Part shown: in pieces, positions 1 to 6,668 of the stretch
How the letters are laid out: every line of letters starts with the position of its first letter
How positions within the stretch are numbered: position 1 is the first letter of the stretch
From: an uncultured Oscillospiraceae bacterium
GTDB taxonomy: Bacteria; Bacillota; Clostridia; Oscillospirales; Oscillospiraceae
Direction: 5' to 3'
Length of the DNA stretch: 12,314 nucleotides
Assembly: GCA_934623575.1 (NCBI GenBank)
Contig: CAKTVL010000035.1
Span: 1 to 12,314 of the forward strand
The notes under the pieces: model-generated
Databases searched by the model: none
What the model was told of the DNA's origin: nothing
Seen by the model: the letters and a program-made list of their open reading frames with translations, nothing else
Position numbers and translations under genes: made by a program

Positions 1-12
1 GGAGGATCATAC

Positions 13-732
13 ATGAAGGCAATCATTGGCAAGAAAGTCGGTATGTCTCAGATCTTCGACGAAAACGGCAAGGTCATCCCCGTCACTGTTATTGAAGCGG
101 GCCCCTGCACCGTCGTTCAGAAGAAGACTGCCGAGAAGGAAGGCTACGCCGCTGTGCAGCTGGGCTTCGAGGATGCCCCCGAGCGCAAGCTGACCAAGCC
201 CGAGATGGGCCACCTGAACAAGGCGGGCGTGGCTCCCAAGAAGTACCTGCGCGAGTTCGACCTGGAGAACGCCGCCGAGCTGAACATCGGCGACATCATC
301 AAGGCCGACACTTTCAAAGAGGGCGACTTCGTTGATGTCACCGGCACCACCAAGGGCCACGGCTACCAGGGCGTTGTGAAGCGCTGGAACGCCGGCCGTA
401 CCCCCATGAGCCACGGCGGCGGCCCCGTCCATCGTCATGCCGGTTCCATGGGCTCCACCACCGATCCCAGCCGCATTTTCAAGGGCAAGATCGGCGCCGG
501 CCAGATGGGCTGTGACCAGGTGACCATCCAGAACCTGGACATCGTCAAGGTCGATCCCGAGCTGAACATGATCGCGGTCCGCGGCGCCATCCCCGGCCCC
601 AAGGGCGGTCTGGTGCTCATCAAGTCCACCGTCAAGACTCACCGCATCAAGCACGCTGACGCTGGTATCAGCAACAACCCGCAGAAGGCTTCCGGTCGTA
701 ACCCGCAGAAGGCTTCCGCCCGTACTAAGTAA
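13..732 (+). CDS. rplC: 50S ribosomal protein L3
   Basis: L3 is an early-assembling 23S rRNA-binding protein of the large subunit; its central extension reaches towards the peptidyl transferase centre. The protein (239 aa) opens with the typical MKAIIGKKVGMSQIF and carries the family signature around residues 112-166 (KGHGYQGVVKRW, then HRHAGSMGS and FKGKIGAGQMG). The ATG has a GGAGG site at positions 1-5. Bacterial L3 is usually about 205-215 aa. The excess is a basic C-terminal tail that contains an 8-residue tandem duplication, NPQKASGR then NPQKASAR (residues 222-237). It is the first gene in the window; in this operon type rpsJ (S10) normally lies just upstream, outside the view. The gap to rplD is 20 nt. 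Confidence 0.97.
   Translation: MKAIIGKKVGMSQIFDENGKVIPVTVIEAGPCTVVQKKTAEKEGYAAVQLGFEDAPERKLTKPEMGHLNKAGVAPKKYLREFDLENAAELNIGDIIKADTFKEGDFVDVTGTTKGHGYQGVVKRWNAGRTPMSHGGGPVHRHAGSMGSTTDPSRIFKGKIGAGQMGCDQVTIQNLDIVKVDPELNMIAVRGAIPGPKGGLVLIKSTVKTHRIKHADAGISNNPQKASGRNPQKASARTK
676..723 (+). repeat. Tandem 24-nt duplication in the 3' end of rplC
   Basis: Two copies of a 24-nt unit lie head to tail (676-699 and 700-723). The first 19 nt of each are identical, and the last five differ at two positions. They encode NPQKASGR and NPQKASAR in the tail of L3. The period is a multiple of three, so the reading frame is kept. This looks like a simple local duplication. Confidence 0.85.
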
Positions 733-734
733 GG

Positions 735-741
735 AAAGGAG
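735..741 (+). promoter_or_regulatory. Ribosome binding site deciding the rplD start
   Basis: AAAGGAG here is 11 nt upstream of ATG 753. The longer open frame would begin with GTG at 741, which is the last base of this Shine-Dalgarno sequence, so that start is not usable. The site therefore supports ATG 753. Confidence 0.7.
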
Positions 742-752
742 TGCTTAAGGAA

Positions 753-1376
753 ATGTCTGCTATCAAAGTTTTGAACATGGCCGGCGCTGAGGTCGGCACT
801 GTTGAGCTCAACGACAGCATCTTCGGCGTGGAGCCGAACACCGCCGTCGTGCACGAAGTGGTCAAGAACCACCTGGCTAACTGCCGGCAGGGCACCCAGA
901 GCGCTCTGACCCGCGCCGAGGTCTCCGGCGGCGGCAAGAAGCCCTGGCGCCAGAAGGGCACCGGCCACGCCCGTCAGGGCAGCACCCGTGCTCCCCAGTG
1001 GACCCACGGCGGTATCGTGTTCGCCCCCAAGCCCCGCAGCTACTCTTACGTTCTGAACAAGAAGGTCAAGAGACTGGCTATGAAATCTGCTCTGTCCGCC
1101 AAGGCCGCTGCCGGCGAGATCATCGTCATCGACAGCATCAAGATGGACAGCATCAAGACCAAGGACTTCCGCGCGTTCCTGACCGCCGTTAAGGCGGACG
1201 GCAAGTCTCTGGTGGTCACCCCCGCCAAGGACGAGATCGTCATCAAGAGCGCCCGCAACATCCCCGGCGTCGAGACCTCTATGGCCAACCTGATCAATGT
1301 CTATGACATTCTGAAGGCCAAGTATCTGGTGCTGGATAAGGAAGCCCTCGCAGTAATCGAGGAGGTGTTCGCGTAA
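753..1376 (+). CDS. rplD: 50S ribosomal protein L4
   Basis: L4 binds domain I of 23S rRNA and sends a basic loop into the wall of the nascent-peptide exit tunnel. In gammaproteobacteria it also represses the S10 operon through the leader upstream of rpsJ; that leader would be outside this window and is not known to apply here. With the start at ATG 753 the protein is 207 aa, normal for the family. The loop is visible at about residues 46-90, with RQGTQSALTRAEVSGGGKKP, then WRQKGTGHARQGS and the TRAPQW motif. A GTG at 741 would add four residues but lies in the ribosome site. The stop codon overlaps the rplW start by one base (TAATG), which suggests coupled translation. Confidence 0.96.
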   Translation: MSAIKVLNMAGAEVGTVELNDSIFGVEPNTAVVHEVVKNHLANCRQGTQSALTRAEVSGGGKKPWRQKGTGHARQGSTRAPQWTHGGIVFAPKPRSYSYVLNKKVKRLAMKSALSAKAAAGEIIVIDSIKMDSIKTKDFRAFLTAVKADGKSLVVTPAKDEIVIKSARNIPGVETSMANLINVYDILKAKYLVLDKEALAVIEEVFA

Positions 1377-1672
1377 TGGCTAACGTATACGACATCATCA
1401 TCCGTCCCATCATCACCGAGCGTTCCATGGCCGCTACTTCCGACAAGAAGTACGTGTTCGAAGTGGCTCCCTCCGCCGGTAAGATCGAGATCAAGAACGC
1501 TGTGGAGAAGATCTTCGGCGTGAAGGTCGCCAAGGTCAACACCATCAACTACGATGGCAAGACCAAGCGTATGGGCGCCGGCCGTCCCGGTACCCGCAAG
1601 AGCTGGAAAAAGGCTTACGTCCAGCTGACCAAGGATTCCAAGACCATCGAGTTCTTCGAGGGTATGGTGTAA
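1376..1672 (+). CDS. rplW: 50S ribosomal protein L23
   Basis: L23 sits at the exit of the peptide tunnel and is the docking point for trigger factor, SRP and the SecY translocon, whose pore subunit is encoded further along this cluster. The 98-aa protein begins with YDIIIRPIITERSM, close to the family motif (I-x-x-P-I-x-T-E-K/R). It then has the FEVAPSAGKIEIKNAVEKIF helix region and the basic GAGRPGTRKSWKKAYV rRNA-binding loop. Length is typical. GGAGGTG at 1361-1367, inside the end of rplD, serves as ribosome site 8 nt before the ATG, and the start overlaps the rplD stop by one base. Confidence 0.96.
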   Translation: MANVYDIIIRPIITERSMAATSDKKYVFEVAPSAGKIEIKNAVEKIFGVKVAKVNTINYDGKTKRMGAGRPGTRKSWKKAYVQLTKDSKTIEFFEGMV

Positions 1673-1690
1673 GAGAAGGGAGTGTAGAGA

Positions 1691-2527
1691 ATGTCTATTA
1701 AAACTTTTAAGCCGACCACCCCTTCCCGCCGGCACATGACTGTTTCCGGCTTTGACGGCATCGACAAGCACGCCAAGCCCGAAGCCAGCCTCGTTGAGGT
1801 GCTGAAGAAGAACGCTGGTCGCAACAGCTATGGCCGCATCACCGTCCGTCATCGCGGCGGCGGCGAGAAGCGCAAGTACCGCATCATCGACTTCAAGCGC
1901 GACAAGATGGACATGGAAGCCACCGTTCTGCGCCTGGAGTACGATCCCAACCGCAGCGCCAACATCGCCCTCGTCCAGTACGAGGATGGCGAGAAGCGCT
2001 ACATCGTCGCTCCCGTGGGTCTGACCACCGGTGACAAAGTGCTCTCCAGCGCCGCTGCCGATATCAAGCCCGGCAACTGCCTGCCCATCGCCAACATCCC
2101 CGTTGGTACCGTGATCCACAACATCGAGATGCATCCCGGCAAGGGCGCCCAGCTGGTTCGCTCCGCCGGCGCCTATGCCCAGCTGATGGCCAAGGAAGGC
2201 GACAACGCCCAGATCCGTATGCCCTCCGGTGAAGTGCGCATTATCCGCACCAACTGCAAGGCCTGCATCGGTCAGGTGGGTAATCTGGAGCACGAGAACA
2301 TCCAGATCGGTAAGGCCGGCCGTAAGCGCCACATGGGTTGGCGTCCCACCGTGCGCGGCTCCGTCATGAACCCCTGCGATCACCCCCACGGCGGTGGTGA
2401 AGGCAAGTCCCCCGTGGGTCGTCCCGGCCCTGTTACTCCGTGGGGCAAGCCGGCTCTGGGTTACAAGACCCGCAAGAAGAAGAATCCCACCGACAAGTTC
2501 ATTGTCAAGCGTCGCAACGTGAAGTAA
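1691..2527 (+). CDS. rplB: 50S ribosomal protein L2
   Basis: L2 is one of the most conserved large-subunit proteins; it contacts 23S rRNA near the peptidyl transferase centre and supports subunit joining. The 278-aa length is standard. Visible hallmarks are [18 protein letters not shown] (about residues 53-70), an SH3-like middle region, and the C-terminal signature from about residue 216, with [13 protein letters not shown] and then [20 protein letters not shown]. The conserved His residues of that loop (231 and 233) are present. An AAGGGAG site precedes the ATG, 18 nt after rplW. The third codon positions are strongly C/G, as in its neighbours. Confidence 0.98.
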   Translation: MSIKTFKPTTPSRRHMTVSGFDGIDKHAKPEASLVEVLKKNAGRNSYGRITVRHRGGGEKRKYRIIDFKRDKMDMEATVLRLEYDPNRSANIALVQYEDGEKRYIVAPVGLTTGDKVLSSAAADIKPGNCLPIANIPVGTVIHNIEMHPGKGAQLVRSAGAYAQLMAKEGDNAQIRMPSGEVRIIRTNCKACIGQVGNLEHENIQIGKAGRKRHMGWRPTVRGSVMNPCDHPHGGGEGKSPVGRPGPVTPWGKPALGYKTRKKKNPTDKFIVKRRNVK

Positions 2528-2542
2528 AGGAGGCAAGAGAAT

Positions 2543-2806
2543 ATGAGCAGATCTATCAAAAAAGGCCCGTATGTTGCCCCTGAGCTGCTGAAGCGGGTTG
2601 AAGAGATGAACGCCAAGGGCGAGAAGAACGTGCTGAAGACCTGGAGCCGCAGCTCCACCATCTTCCCCGCCTTCGTCGGCCATACCATCGCTGTCCACGA
2701 CGGCCGCCGTCATGTGCCTGTCTACGTGCAGGAGGACATGGTGGGTCACAAGCTGGGTGAGTTCGCGCCCACTCGTACCTTCCGCGGCCACACCAAGAAA
2801 GCGTAA
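2543..2806 (+). CDS. rpsS: 30S ribosomal protein S19
   Basis: S19 lies in the head of the small subunit, pairs with S13 and touches the A-site tRNA and the central bridges. The 87-aa protein is typical from end to end: [11 protein letters not shown] at the start, the [20 protein letters not shown] core, and the C-terminal signature [20 protein letters not shown]. The ribosome site AAAGGAGG (2526-2533) overlaps the rplB stop codon and stands 9 nt before ATG, so re-initiation by ribosomes leaving rplB is likely. Nothing unusual in length or composition. Confidence 0.97.
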   Translation: MSRSIKKGPYVAPELLKRVEEMNAKGEKNVLKTWSRSSTIFPAFVGHTIAVHDGRRHVPVYVQEDMVGHKLGEFAPTRTFRGHTKKA

Positions 2807-2807
2807 A

Positions 2808-2814
2808 AAGGAGG
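2808..2814 (+). promoter_or_regulatory. Ribosome binding site deciding the rplV start
   Basis: AAGGAGG is directly followed by an ATG at 2815, which is too close to be used. The next in-frame ATG at 2827 has a 12-nt spacer and begins the canonical L22 sequence, so it is preferred. Confidence 0.75.
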
Positions 2815-2826
2815 ATGCAGAGTAAT

Positions 2827-3162
2827 ATGGAAGCGAAAGCATATCTGAGATACGTCCGCATCTCTCCCCGCAAGGTCCAGATCGTCTGCGATCTGATCCG
2901 CGGCAAGGATGCCAAGACTGCTATGGCCATCCTGATGAACACCCCCAAGTCTGCCTCCGAGCCGCTGGTCAAGCTGCTCAAGAGCGCCTGCGCCAATGCT
3001 GAGAACAACTTCAGCATGGATCCGGACAAGCTGGTGGTCACTCAGGTGTTCGCCACCCCCGGCCCCATCCTCAAGCGCATGATGCCTCGGGCTCAGGGCC
3101 GCGCCTACCGCATCAACAAGAGAACCTCTCATGTGACGCTGGCCGTCGCCGAGAGAGACTAA
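2827..3162 (+). CDS. rplV: 50S ribosomal protein L22
   Basis: L22 contacts all domains of 23S rRNA, and its beta-hairpin lines the exit tunnel beside L4; changes in that hairpin are a known route to macrolide resistance. From ATG 2827 it has 111 aa, the normal size, starting [20 protein letters not shown] as in the family. The hairpin covers about residues 78-97 and the signature [17 protein letters not shown] follows it. No insertion or deletion is seen in the hairpin. A four-residue longer frame from ATG 2815 is rejected because that codon abuts the Shine-Dalgarno sequence. Confidence 0.95.
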   Translation: MEAKAYLRYVRISPRKVQIVCDLIRGKDAKTAMAILMNTPKSASEPLVKLLKSACANAENNFSMDPDKLVVTQVFATPGPILKRMMPRAQGRAYRINKRTSHVTLAVAERD

Positions 3163-3181
3163 GAAAGGGAGGAACAGTTAA

Positions 3182-4036
3182 ATGGGTCAGAAAGTCAATC
3201 CCCATGGCATGCGCGTGGGCGTCATCAAAGACTGGGATTCCCGCTGGTATGCCAGCAATGAGAAGGTCGGCGACCTGCTGGTCGAGGACCACAAGATCCG
3301 CGTATACCTGAAGAAGCTGCTGTTTGCCGCCGGTGTCTCCAAGATCGAGATCGAGCGCAGCAACGAGGTCGTCACCATCTACCTGCACGTGGCCCGCCCC
3401 GGCGTGGTCATCGGCAAGGGCGGTGAGCAGATCGAGCAGTACCGCAAGGACGTGGAGAAGCTGATCGGCAAGACCGTGAAGCTGAACATCGTCGAGGTCC
3501 GCAACCCCGATATGGACGCGCAGCTGGTGGCCGAGAACATCGCCGCACAGCTGGAGAAGCGTATTTCCCACCGCCGCGCCATGAAGAACGCCATGGGTCG
3601 CGCTATGCGCGCCGGCGCCAAAGGCATCAAGTGCAATTGCGGCGGTCGTCTGGGCGGCCGCGAGATCGCCGGCAGCGAGCATTATCATGAGGGTACCATC
3701 CCCCTGCAGACGCTGCGCGCCGACATCGACTACGGCTTCGCTGAGGCTGCCACTACCTTCGGCCGCATCGGCGTGAAGGTGTGGATCTACAAGGGCGAGA
3801 TCCTGTCCCAGGCACTGCGCACTACCCCGCGCACCCTGGATACCAGCAAGCCCTATCAGGAGCGTCGTGAGCGTCGCGGCAACCGTCGTGACGGCGATCG
3901 CCGTGGCGGTTTCCGCCGCGATGGTCAGAACGGCGGCTTCAACCGTGACCGTCAGAACGGCGGCTTCAACCGCGGTCCCCGTCCCGAGGGCGGCTTCCGC
4001 AAGCCCGCAGAAAAGAAAGAAGGAGGCGCTCAGTAA
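3182..4036 (+). CDS. rpsC: 30S ribosomal protein S3 with a long Arg/Gly/Asn tail
   Basis: S3 forms part of the mRNA entry channel with S4 and S5. The core is standard: [15 protein letters not shown] at the start, a type-2 KH domain at about residues 39-107 with the loop VIGKGG (76-81), and the C-terminal signature [20 protein letters not shown] ending at KGEIL near 208. Bacterial S3 is usually about 210-235 aa; this one has 284. The extra ~60 residues are rich in Arg, Gly, Asn and Asp and include a roughly 9-residue repeat ([18 protein letters not shown], then a degenerate [10 protein letters not shown]). This tail is probably disordered and RNA-binding (inference). Residues 151-153 read C-N-C just before the conserved GRLGG. 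The stop overlaps the rplP start by one base. Confidence 0.96.
   Translation: MGQKVNPHGMRVGVIKDWDSRWYASNEKVGDLLVEDHKIRVYLKKLLFAAGVSKIEIERSNEVVTIYLHVARPGVVIGKGGEQIEQYRKDVEKLIGKTVKLNIVEVRNPDMDAQLVAENIAAQLEKRISHRRAMKNAMGRAMRAGAKGIKCNCGGRLGGREIAGSEHYHEGTIPLQTLRADIDYGFAEAATTFGRIGVKVWIYKGEILSQALRTTPRTLDTSKPYQERRERRGNRRDGDRRGGFRRDGQNGGFNRDRQNGGFNRGPRPEGGFRKPAEKKEGGAQ
3924..3972 (+). repeat. 27-nt period repeat in the rpsC tail
   Basis: A 22-nt segment (3924-3945) recurs exactly at 3951-3972, giving a 27-nt period. It encodes the QNGGFNR motif twice in the S3 tail, and a third, diverged copy follows ([10 protein letters not shown]). The reading frame is preserved, as expected for expansion by in-frame duplication. 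Confidence 0.85.
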
Positions 4037-4470
4037 TGCTTCTGCCCAAGAGAGTTAAGTACCGCAGAGTACACCGTGGCCGCCTCACCGGTAAGGCCAT
4101 GCGCGGCAACAAGGTCACCTACGGCGAATACGGCCTGGTGGCTCTGGAGCCCAGCTGGATCACCAGCAACCAGATCGAGGCGGCTCGTATCGCCATGACC
4201 CGTTACACCAAGCGTGGCGGTCAGGTCTGGATCAAGATCTTCCCCGACAAGCCCATCACCGAGAAGCCCGCTGAGACCCGTATGGGTTCCGGTAAGGGTT
4301 CCCCCGAGTATTGGGTCGCAGTAGTCAAGCCCGGCCGTGTCATGTTTGAGATCGCCGGTGTTTCCGAAGAGGTCGCCCGCGAGGCCCTGCGTCTGGCCAG
4401 CCACAAGCTGCCCATCAAGACGAAGATCGTCAAGCGCGAGGATCTCGAAGCCCAGGAAGTAGGTGAATGA
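4036..4470 (+). CDS. rplP: 50S ribosomal protein L16
   Basis: L16 binds 23S rRNA near the A site and is needed for late assembly of the large subunit and for tRNA accommodation. The 144-aa protein has the usual start [17 protein letters not shown], the [14 protein letters not shown] segment, and the family signature around residues 75-98 ([20 protein letters not shown], then [13 protein letters not shown]). Length is typical. Its ribosome site (AAGGAGGC, near 4019-4026) lies inside the rpsC tail, and its ATG overlaps the rpsC stop codon by one base, so it is probably translated by coupling to S3. rpmC follows after a single base. Confidence 0.97.
   Translation: MLLPKRVKYRRVHRGRLTGKAMRGNKVTYGEYGLVALEPSWITSNQIEAARIAMTRYTKRGGQVWIKIFPDKPITEKPAETRMGSGKGSPEYWVAVVKPGRVMFEIAGVSEEVAREALRLASHKLPIKTKIVKREDLEAQEVGE
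4461..4466 (+). promoter_or_regulatory. Ribosome binding site deciding the rpmC start
   Basis: AGGTGA, matching part of the extended anti-Shine-Dalgarno complement, ends 5 nt before ATG 4472. A GTG at 4463 would start three codons earlier but falls inside this site and would add the non-family residues M-N-E. Confidence 0.65.
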
Positions 4471-4471
4471 G

Positions 4472-4663
4472 ATGAAGGCAACTGAAGTACGTGCAATGAC
4501 CGTGGAGCAGCTCAACGAGAAGCTGGACTCCCTGAAGAAGGATCTGTTCTTCCTGCGTATGCAGCACGCAACCAATCAGCTGGACAATCCTCTCAAGATC
4601 GCTGAAACCAAGCGCGACATCGCCCGCGTGAAGACCGTTATCCGTGAAAAGGAGGAGAACTGA
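4472..4663 (+). CDS. rpmC: 50S ribosomal protein L29
   Basis: L29 is a small helical-hairpin protein next to L23 at the tunnel exit and contributes to the trigger factor and SRP contact surface. From ATG 4472 it has 63 aa, a typical length, starting [10 protein letters not shown] like other Bacillota L29 proteins. The first helix carries the [18 protein letters not shown] segment and the second the signature [19 protein letters not shown]. It starts one base after the rplP stop and ends one base before rpsQ, so rplP, rpmC and rpsQ look translationally coupled. The longer GTG start at 4463 is unlikely. Confidence 0.93.
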   Translation: MKATEVRAMTVEQLNEKLDSLKKDLFFLRMQHATNQLDNPLKIAETKRDIARVKTVIREKEEN

Positions 4664-4664
4664 A

Positions 4665-4928
4665 ATGGAAGAGAAGAGAATTTCCTCCCGCAAGACCAGA
4701 GTCGGCAAGGTCGTTTCCGATAAGATGGACAAGACCGTGGTCGTCGCCATTGAGGACCGCGTCGCCCATCCTCTGTATAAGAAGATCGTCGGCCGCACCT
4801 ACAAGCTGAAGGCTCATGACGAGCAGAACGCTTGCGGCGTTGGCGACATCGTCAAGGTGATGGAGACCCGCCCCCTGTCCAAGGACAAGCGTTGGCGCGT
4901 GGTCGAGATCGTCGAGAAGGCTAAGTAA
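4665..4928 (+). CDS. rpsQ: 30S ribosomal protein S17
   Basis: S17 is an OB-fold protein that binds the 5' domain of 16S rRNA early in small-subunit assembly. From ATG 4665 it has 87 aa. The family pattern is clear: [20 protein letters not shown] in the first strands, then [19 protein letters not shown], and the signature [18 protein letters not shown]. The open frame extends upstream to an ATG at 4644, but that start would overlap rpmC and precedes the AAGGAGGAG site (about 4649-4657) that serves ATG 4665. The gap to rpmC is one base. Confidence 0.95.
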   Translation: MEEKRISSRKTRVGKVVSDKMDKTVVVAIEDRVAHPLYKKIVGRTYKLKAHDEQNACGVGDIVKVMETRPLSKDKRWRVVEIVEKAK

Positions 4929-4943
4929 GGAGGTGCCGCAAGT

Positions 4944-5312
4944 ATGATCCAGCAAGAGTCTTATCTGAAGGTTGCCGATAATACCGGCGCCAAGGAGATC
5001 AAGTGCATCCGCGTTCTGGGCGGCTCTAAGGTCAAGTACGGCAACATCGGCGACGTGATCGTTGCCTCCGTGCGCAAGAGCACCCCCGGCGGCCAGGTGA
5101 AGAAGGGCGAGGTCGTCAAGGCCGTTATCGTCCGCTCCGCCAAGGGTGTCCGCCGCGCCGACGGCACCTATGTCCGTTTCGACGACAACGCTGCCGTCCT
5201 CATCAAGGACGACAAGAACCCCAGAGGTACCCGTATCTTTGGGCCGGTCGCTCGTGAGCTGCGCGACAAGGATTACATGAAGATCCTGTCCCTCGCTCCC
5301 GAAGTTATTTAA
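4944..5312 (+). CDS. rplN: 50S ribosomal protein L14
   Basis: L14 sits at the subunit interface, bridges to helix 14 of 16S rRNA and is the binding site for the silencing factor RsfS. The protein has the standard 122 aa, starts [19 protein letters not shown], and carries the signature [20 protein letters not shown] followed by [12 protein letters not shown]. The conserved [20 protein letters not shown] segment lies near the C terminus. An AAGGAGGTG site overlaps the rpsQ stop codon, and the gap is 15 nt. In E. coli this is the first gene of the spc operon; here the spacing gives no sign of a promoter in front of it. Confidence 0.97.
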   Translation: MIQQESYLKVADNTGAKEIKCIRVLGGSKVKYGNIGDVIVASVRKSTPGGQVKKGEVVKAVIVRSAKGVRRADGTYVRFDDNAAVLIKDDKNPRGTRIFGPVARELRDKDYMKILSLAPEVI

Positions 5313-5327
5313 GGAGGGGACGGACAC

Positions 5328-5642
5328 ATGAACAATCTGAAGATCAAGAAGAACGACAAGGTCGTCGTTCTGTCCGGCAAGGACAAGGGCAAGACCGGCA
5401 AGGTGCTGGGCACCGTTCCCAGCGAGCGCAAGGTCGTTGTGGAGGGCGTCAACACCGTGACCTGCCACATCAAGCCCCGCAAGCAGGGTGAAGAGGGCGG
5501 CATCGTCAAGCGCGAGGCGGCCATCTACGCCAGCAAGGTCCAGGTGGTCTGCCCCAAGTGCGACAAGCCCACCCGCGTGGCCTATGAGATCAAGGACGGC
5601 AAGAAAGTCCGCGTGTGCAAGCACTGCGGCGCCGCTCTGTGA
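5328..5642 (+). CDS. rplX: 50S ribosomal protein L24, four-cysteine form
   Basis: L24 is an assembly initiator for the large subunit and ends up near the tunnel exit. The 104-aa protein has an N-terminal KOW motif (about residues 6-33: KNDKVVVLSGKDKGKTGKVL) and the GVNTVTCHIKPRKQGEEGGI region. The C-terminal part carries two cysteine pairs, C75-x-x-C78 and C97-x-x-C100, in the pattern of a zinc ribbon; this form is common among Bacillota, whereas E. coli L24 lacks it. AAGGAGG (5311-5317) overlaps the rplN stop and stands 10 nt from ATG. Zinc binding is inferred from the cysteine spacing only. Confidence 0.96.
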   Translation: MNNLKIKKNDKVVVLSGKDKGKTGKVLGTVPSERKVVVEGVNTVTCHIKPRKQGEEGGIVKREAAIYASKVQVVCPKCDKPTRVAYEIKDGKKVRVCKHCGAAL

Positions 5643-5661
5643 GAAAGGAGAGAGTAAGTAA

Positions 5662-6201
5662 ATGGCACGTCTGAAAGTTAAGTATACCGAAGAAGTGGCT
5701 CCCGCTCTCTTCAAGAAGTTCGGCTACAAGTCCACCATGCAGATCCCCAAGATCGACAAGGTCGTCGTGAACGTGGGCTGCGGTGAGGCTCGTGAGAACG
5801 CCAAGGTTCTGGACGCTGTGTGCAGCGATCTGGCCACCATCACCGGCCAGAAGGCCATCATCACCATCGCCAAGAAGTCCGTTGCAAACTTCAAGCTGCG
5901 TGAGGGTATGCCCGTGGGCGCCAAGGTCACGCTGCGCGGCGACAAGATGTGGGAGTTCCTGGATCGTCTGTTCAACGTGGCTCTGCCCCGTGTCCGTGAC
6001 TTCCGCGGCATCAGCGCCAACGCCTTTGACGGCCGCGGCAACTATGCCCTGGGTATCAAGGAGCAGCTGATCTTCCCCGAGATCGAGTACGATAAGATCG
6101 ACAAGATCCGCGGTATGGATATCGTCATCTGCACCACCGCCCAGACCGATGAAGAAGCACGCGAGCTGCTGACCCTGGTCGGCGCTCCCTTTGAACGCTG
6201 A
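5662..6201 (+). CDS. rplE: 50S ribosomal protein L5
   Basis: L5 binds 5S rRNA together with L18 and L25-type proteins, anchors the central protuberance and contacts P-site tRNA. The 179-aa length is typical. Visible motifs are [20 protein letters not shown] (about residues 28-47), the [20 protein letters not shown] signature near 61-80, [20 protein letters not shown], and the C-terminal [32 protein letters not shown] site precedes ATG 5662. In E. coli the S8 repressor site overlaps the rplE start; no such element could be recognised here by eye. Confidence 0.97.
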   Translation: MARLKVKYTEEVAPALFKKFGYKSTMQIPKIDKVVVNVGCGEARENAKVLDAVCSDLATITGQKAIITIAKKSVANFKLREGMPVGAKVTLRGDKMWEFLDRLFNVALPRVRDFRGISANAFDGRGNYALGIKEQLIFPEIEYDKIDKIRGMDIVICTTAQTDEEARELLTLVGAPFER

Positions 6202-6217
6202 TTAGGAGGAGAACGAA

Positions 6218-6403
6218 ATGGCTAAAAAGTCTATGATCCTGAAGCAGCAGGCGCCTGCGAAATTCTCCACCCGTAAGTACAACCGCTGCAAGCTGTGCGG
6301 CCGTCCCCACGCCTATCTGCGTGACTACGGTGTGTGCCGTATCTGCTTCCGCACGCTGGCGTACAAGGGCGAGATCCCCGGCGTCCGCAAGGCCTCCTGG
6401 TAA
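6218..6403 (+). CDS. rpsN: 30S ribosomal protein S14, zinc-binding short form
   Basis: S14 is a late-assembling protein of the small-subunit head. This is the short C+ form: 61 aa with C24-x-x-C27 and C40-x-x-C43, the zinc-binding pattern, unlike the ~100-aa zinc-free paralogue. The start [11 protein letters not shown] and the end [12 protein letters not shown] are canonical, so the gene is intact despite the unusual sequence that follows it. Many Bacillota keep a second, zinc-independent S14 elsewhere for zinc shortage; that cannot be judged here. A TTAGGAGGAG site precedes ATG 6218. The next gene does not begin for 281 nt. Confidence 0.97.
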   Translation: MAKKSMILKQQAPAKFSTRKYNRCKLCGRPHAYLRDYGVCRICFRTLAYKGEIPGVRKASW

Positions 6404-6488
6404 TCTTTTTTCCTCATACTTCGTTGGCAAGGCTTGCCGTACACAAAGTACGGCTGCGCCATGCCGCCTCGTCTGAGAAAAAAATCTT
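6404..6488. repeat. Long imperfect palindrome after rpsN
   Basis: This segment folds on itself. The inner stem is perfect: GCCGTAC (6436-6442) with GTACGGC (6448-6454) around the loop ACAAA. Going outward, GGC (6431-6433) pairs with GCC (6458-6460), GGCA (6426-6429) with TGCC (6462-6465), CTCA (6413-6416) with TGAG (6474-6477), and the T run 6406-6411 with the A run 6478-6484. The left arm contains a further dyad, GGCAAGGCTTGCC (6426-6438). Because the T run is on the left and the A run on the right, it is not a normal intrinsic terminator on either strand. The layout resembles dispersed intergenic palindromes or miniature elements; no flanking target duplication was recognised. Confidence 0.65.
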
Positions 6489-6668
6489 CACCAGGAGCAG
6501 GCGGAGGAAATGCTCTCCGCCGAACCCATGTACCCAAGAGCCGCAAGGCTCCGGTAATACAGGATGGCGAAAGGTCGCTGGTAATTAAACACTGGGGTCA
6601 GCTCCGGCGAAACAAATTATCAGCGATACCTCGCTGCCTCAACAGGCTGCGGCCTGTAACTCTAAAAT
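6489..6668 (+). other. Hairpin-rich non-coding segment before rpsH, possible structured RNA
   Basis: No convincing gene is present. Five local hairpins can be drawn: GGCGGAG/CTCCGCC (6500-6521, 8-nt loop); GAGCC/GGCTC around the GNRA loop GCAA (6538-6551); GCGA/TCGC (6567-6578, 4-nt loop); CAGCGA/TCGCTG (6621-6636, 4-nt loop); and ACAGGC/GCCTGT around the UNCG-type loop TGCG (6642-6657). GAGCA (6495-6499) could instead pair with TGCTC (6511-6515), an alternative to the first hairpin. The segment uses triplets such as ATA, TTA, CTA and CGA that neighbouring genes avoid, so it is not a decayed copy of a neighbour. It may be a structured RNA, a control element for rpsH onward, or part of an inserted repeat. 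No known RNA family was recognised. Confidence 0.45.

Noticed and set aside
741..752. GTG start of rplD at 741
   Set aside because: It is the last base of the Shine-Dalgarno sequence and adds four residues not seen in the family.
1301..2842. 513-codon open frame on the - strand across rplW, rplB and rpsS
   Set aside because: It lies opposite well-identified genes, has no recognisable motif or ribosome site, and is of His/Leu/Val/Asp/Gly-rich composition that follows from the mirrored GC-biased codons.
6404..6488. Intrinsic terminator after rpsN
   Set aside because: The stem is preceded by a T run and followed by an A run, the reverse of an intrinsic terminator, on both strands. A terminator here would also cut off rpsH to infA.
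6552..6560. CGGTAATAC, identical to a universal 16S rRNA segment near the 530 loop
   Set aside because: Nine bases are too few to show rRNA mimicry or an rRNA fragment, and the surrounding sequence does not continue the match.
6538..6580. Group II intron domain V or other ribozyme remnant in the gap
   Set aside because: The GAGCC start recalls domain V, but the stem is far too short, the catalytic triad and bulge are absent and no reverse transcriptase remains. No hammerhead core was found either.
6334..6588. 84-codon frame running from inside rpsN into the gap
   Set aside because: Its first 70 nt are the rpsN gene in another frame and the remainder is the palindrome; no family features and no ribosome site.
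6639..6668. Possible promoter TCAACA-18 nt-TAAAAT before rpsH
   Set aside because: The -35 match is weak, the -35 box falls in the UNCG hairpin, and transcription would begin within or next to the rpsH ribosome site.
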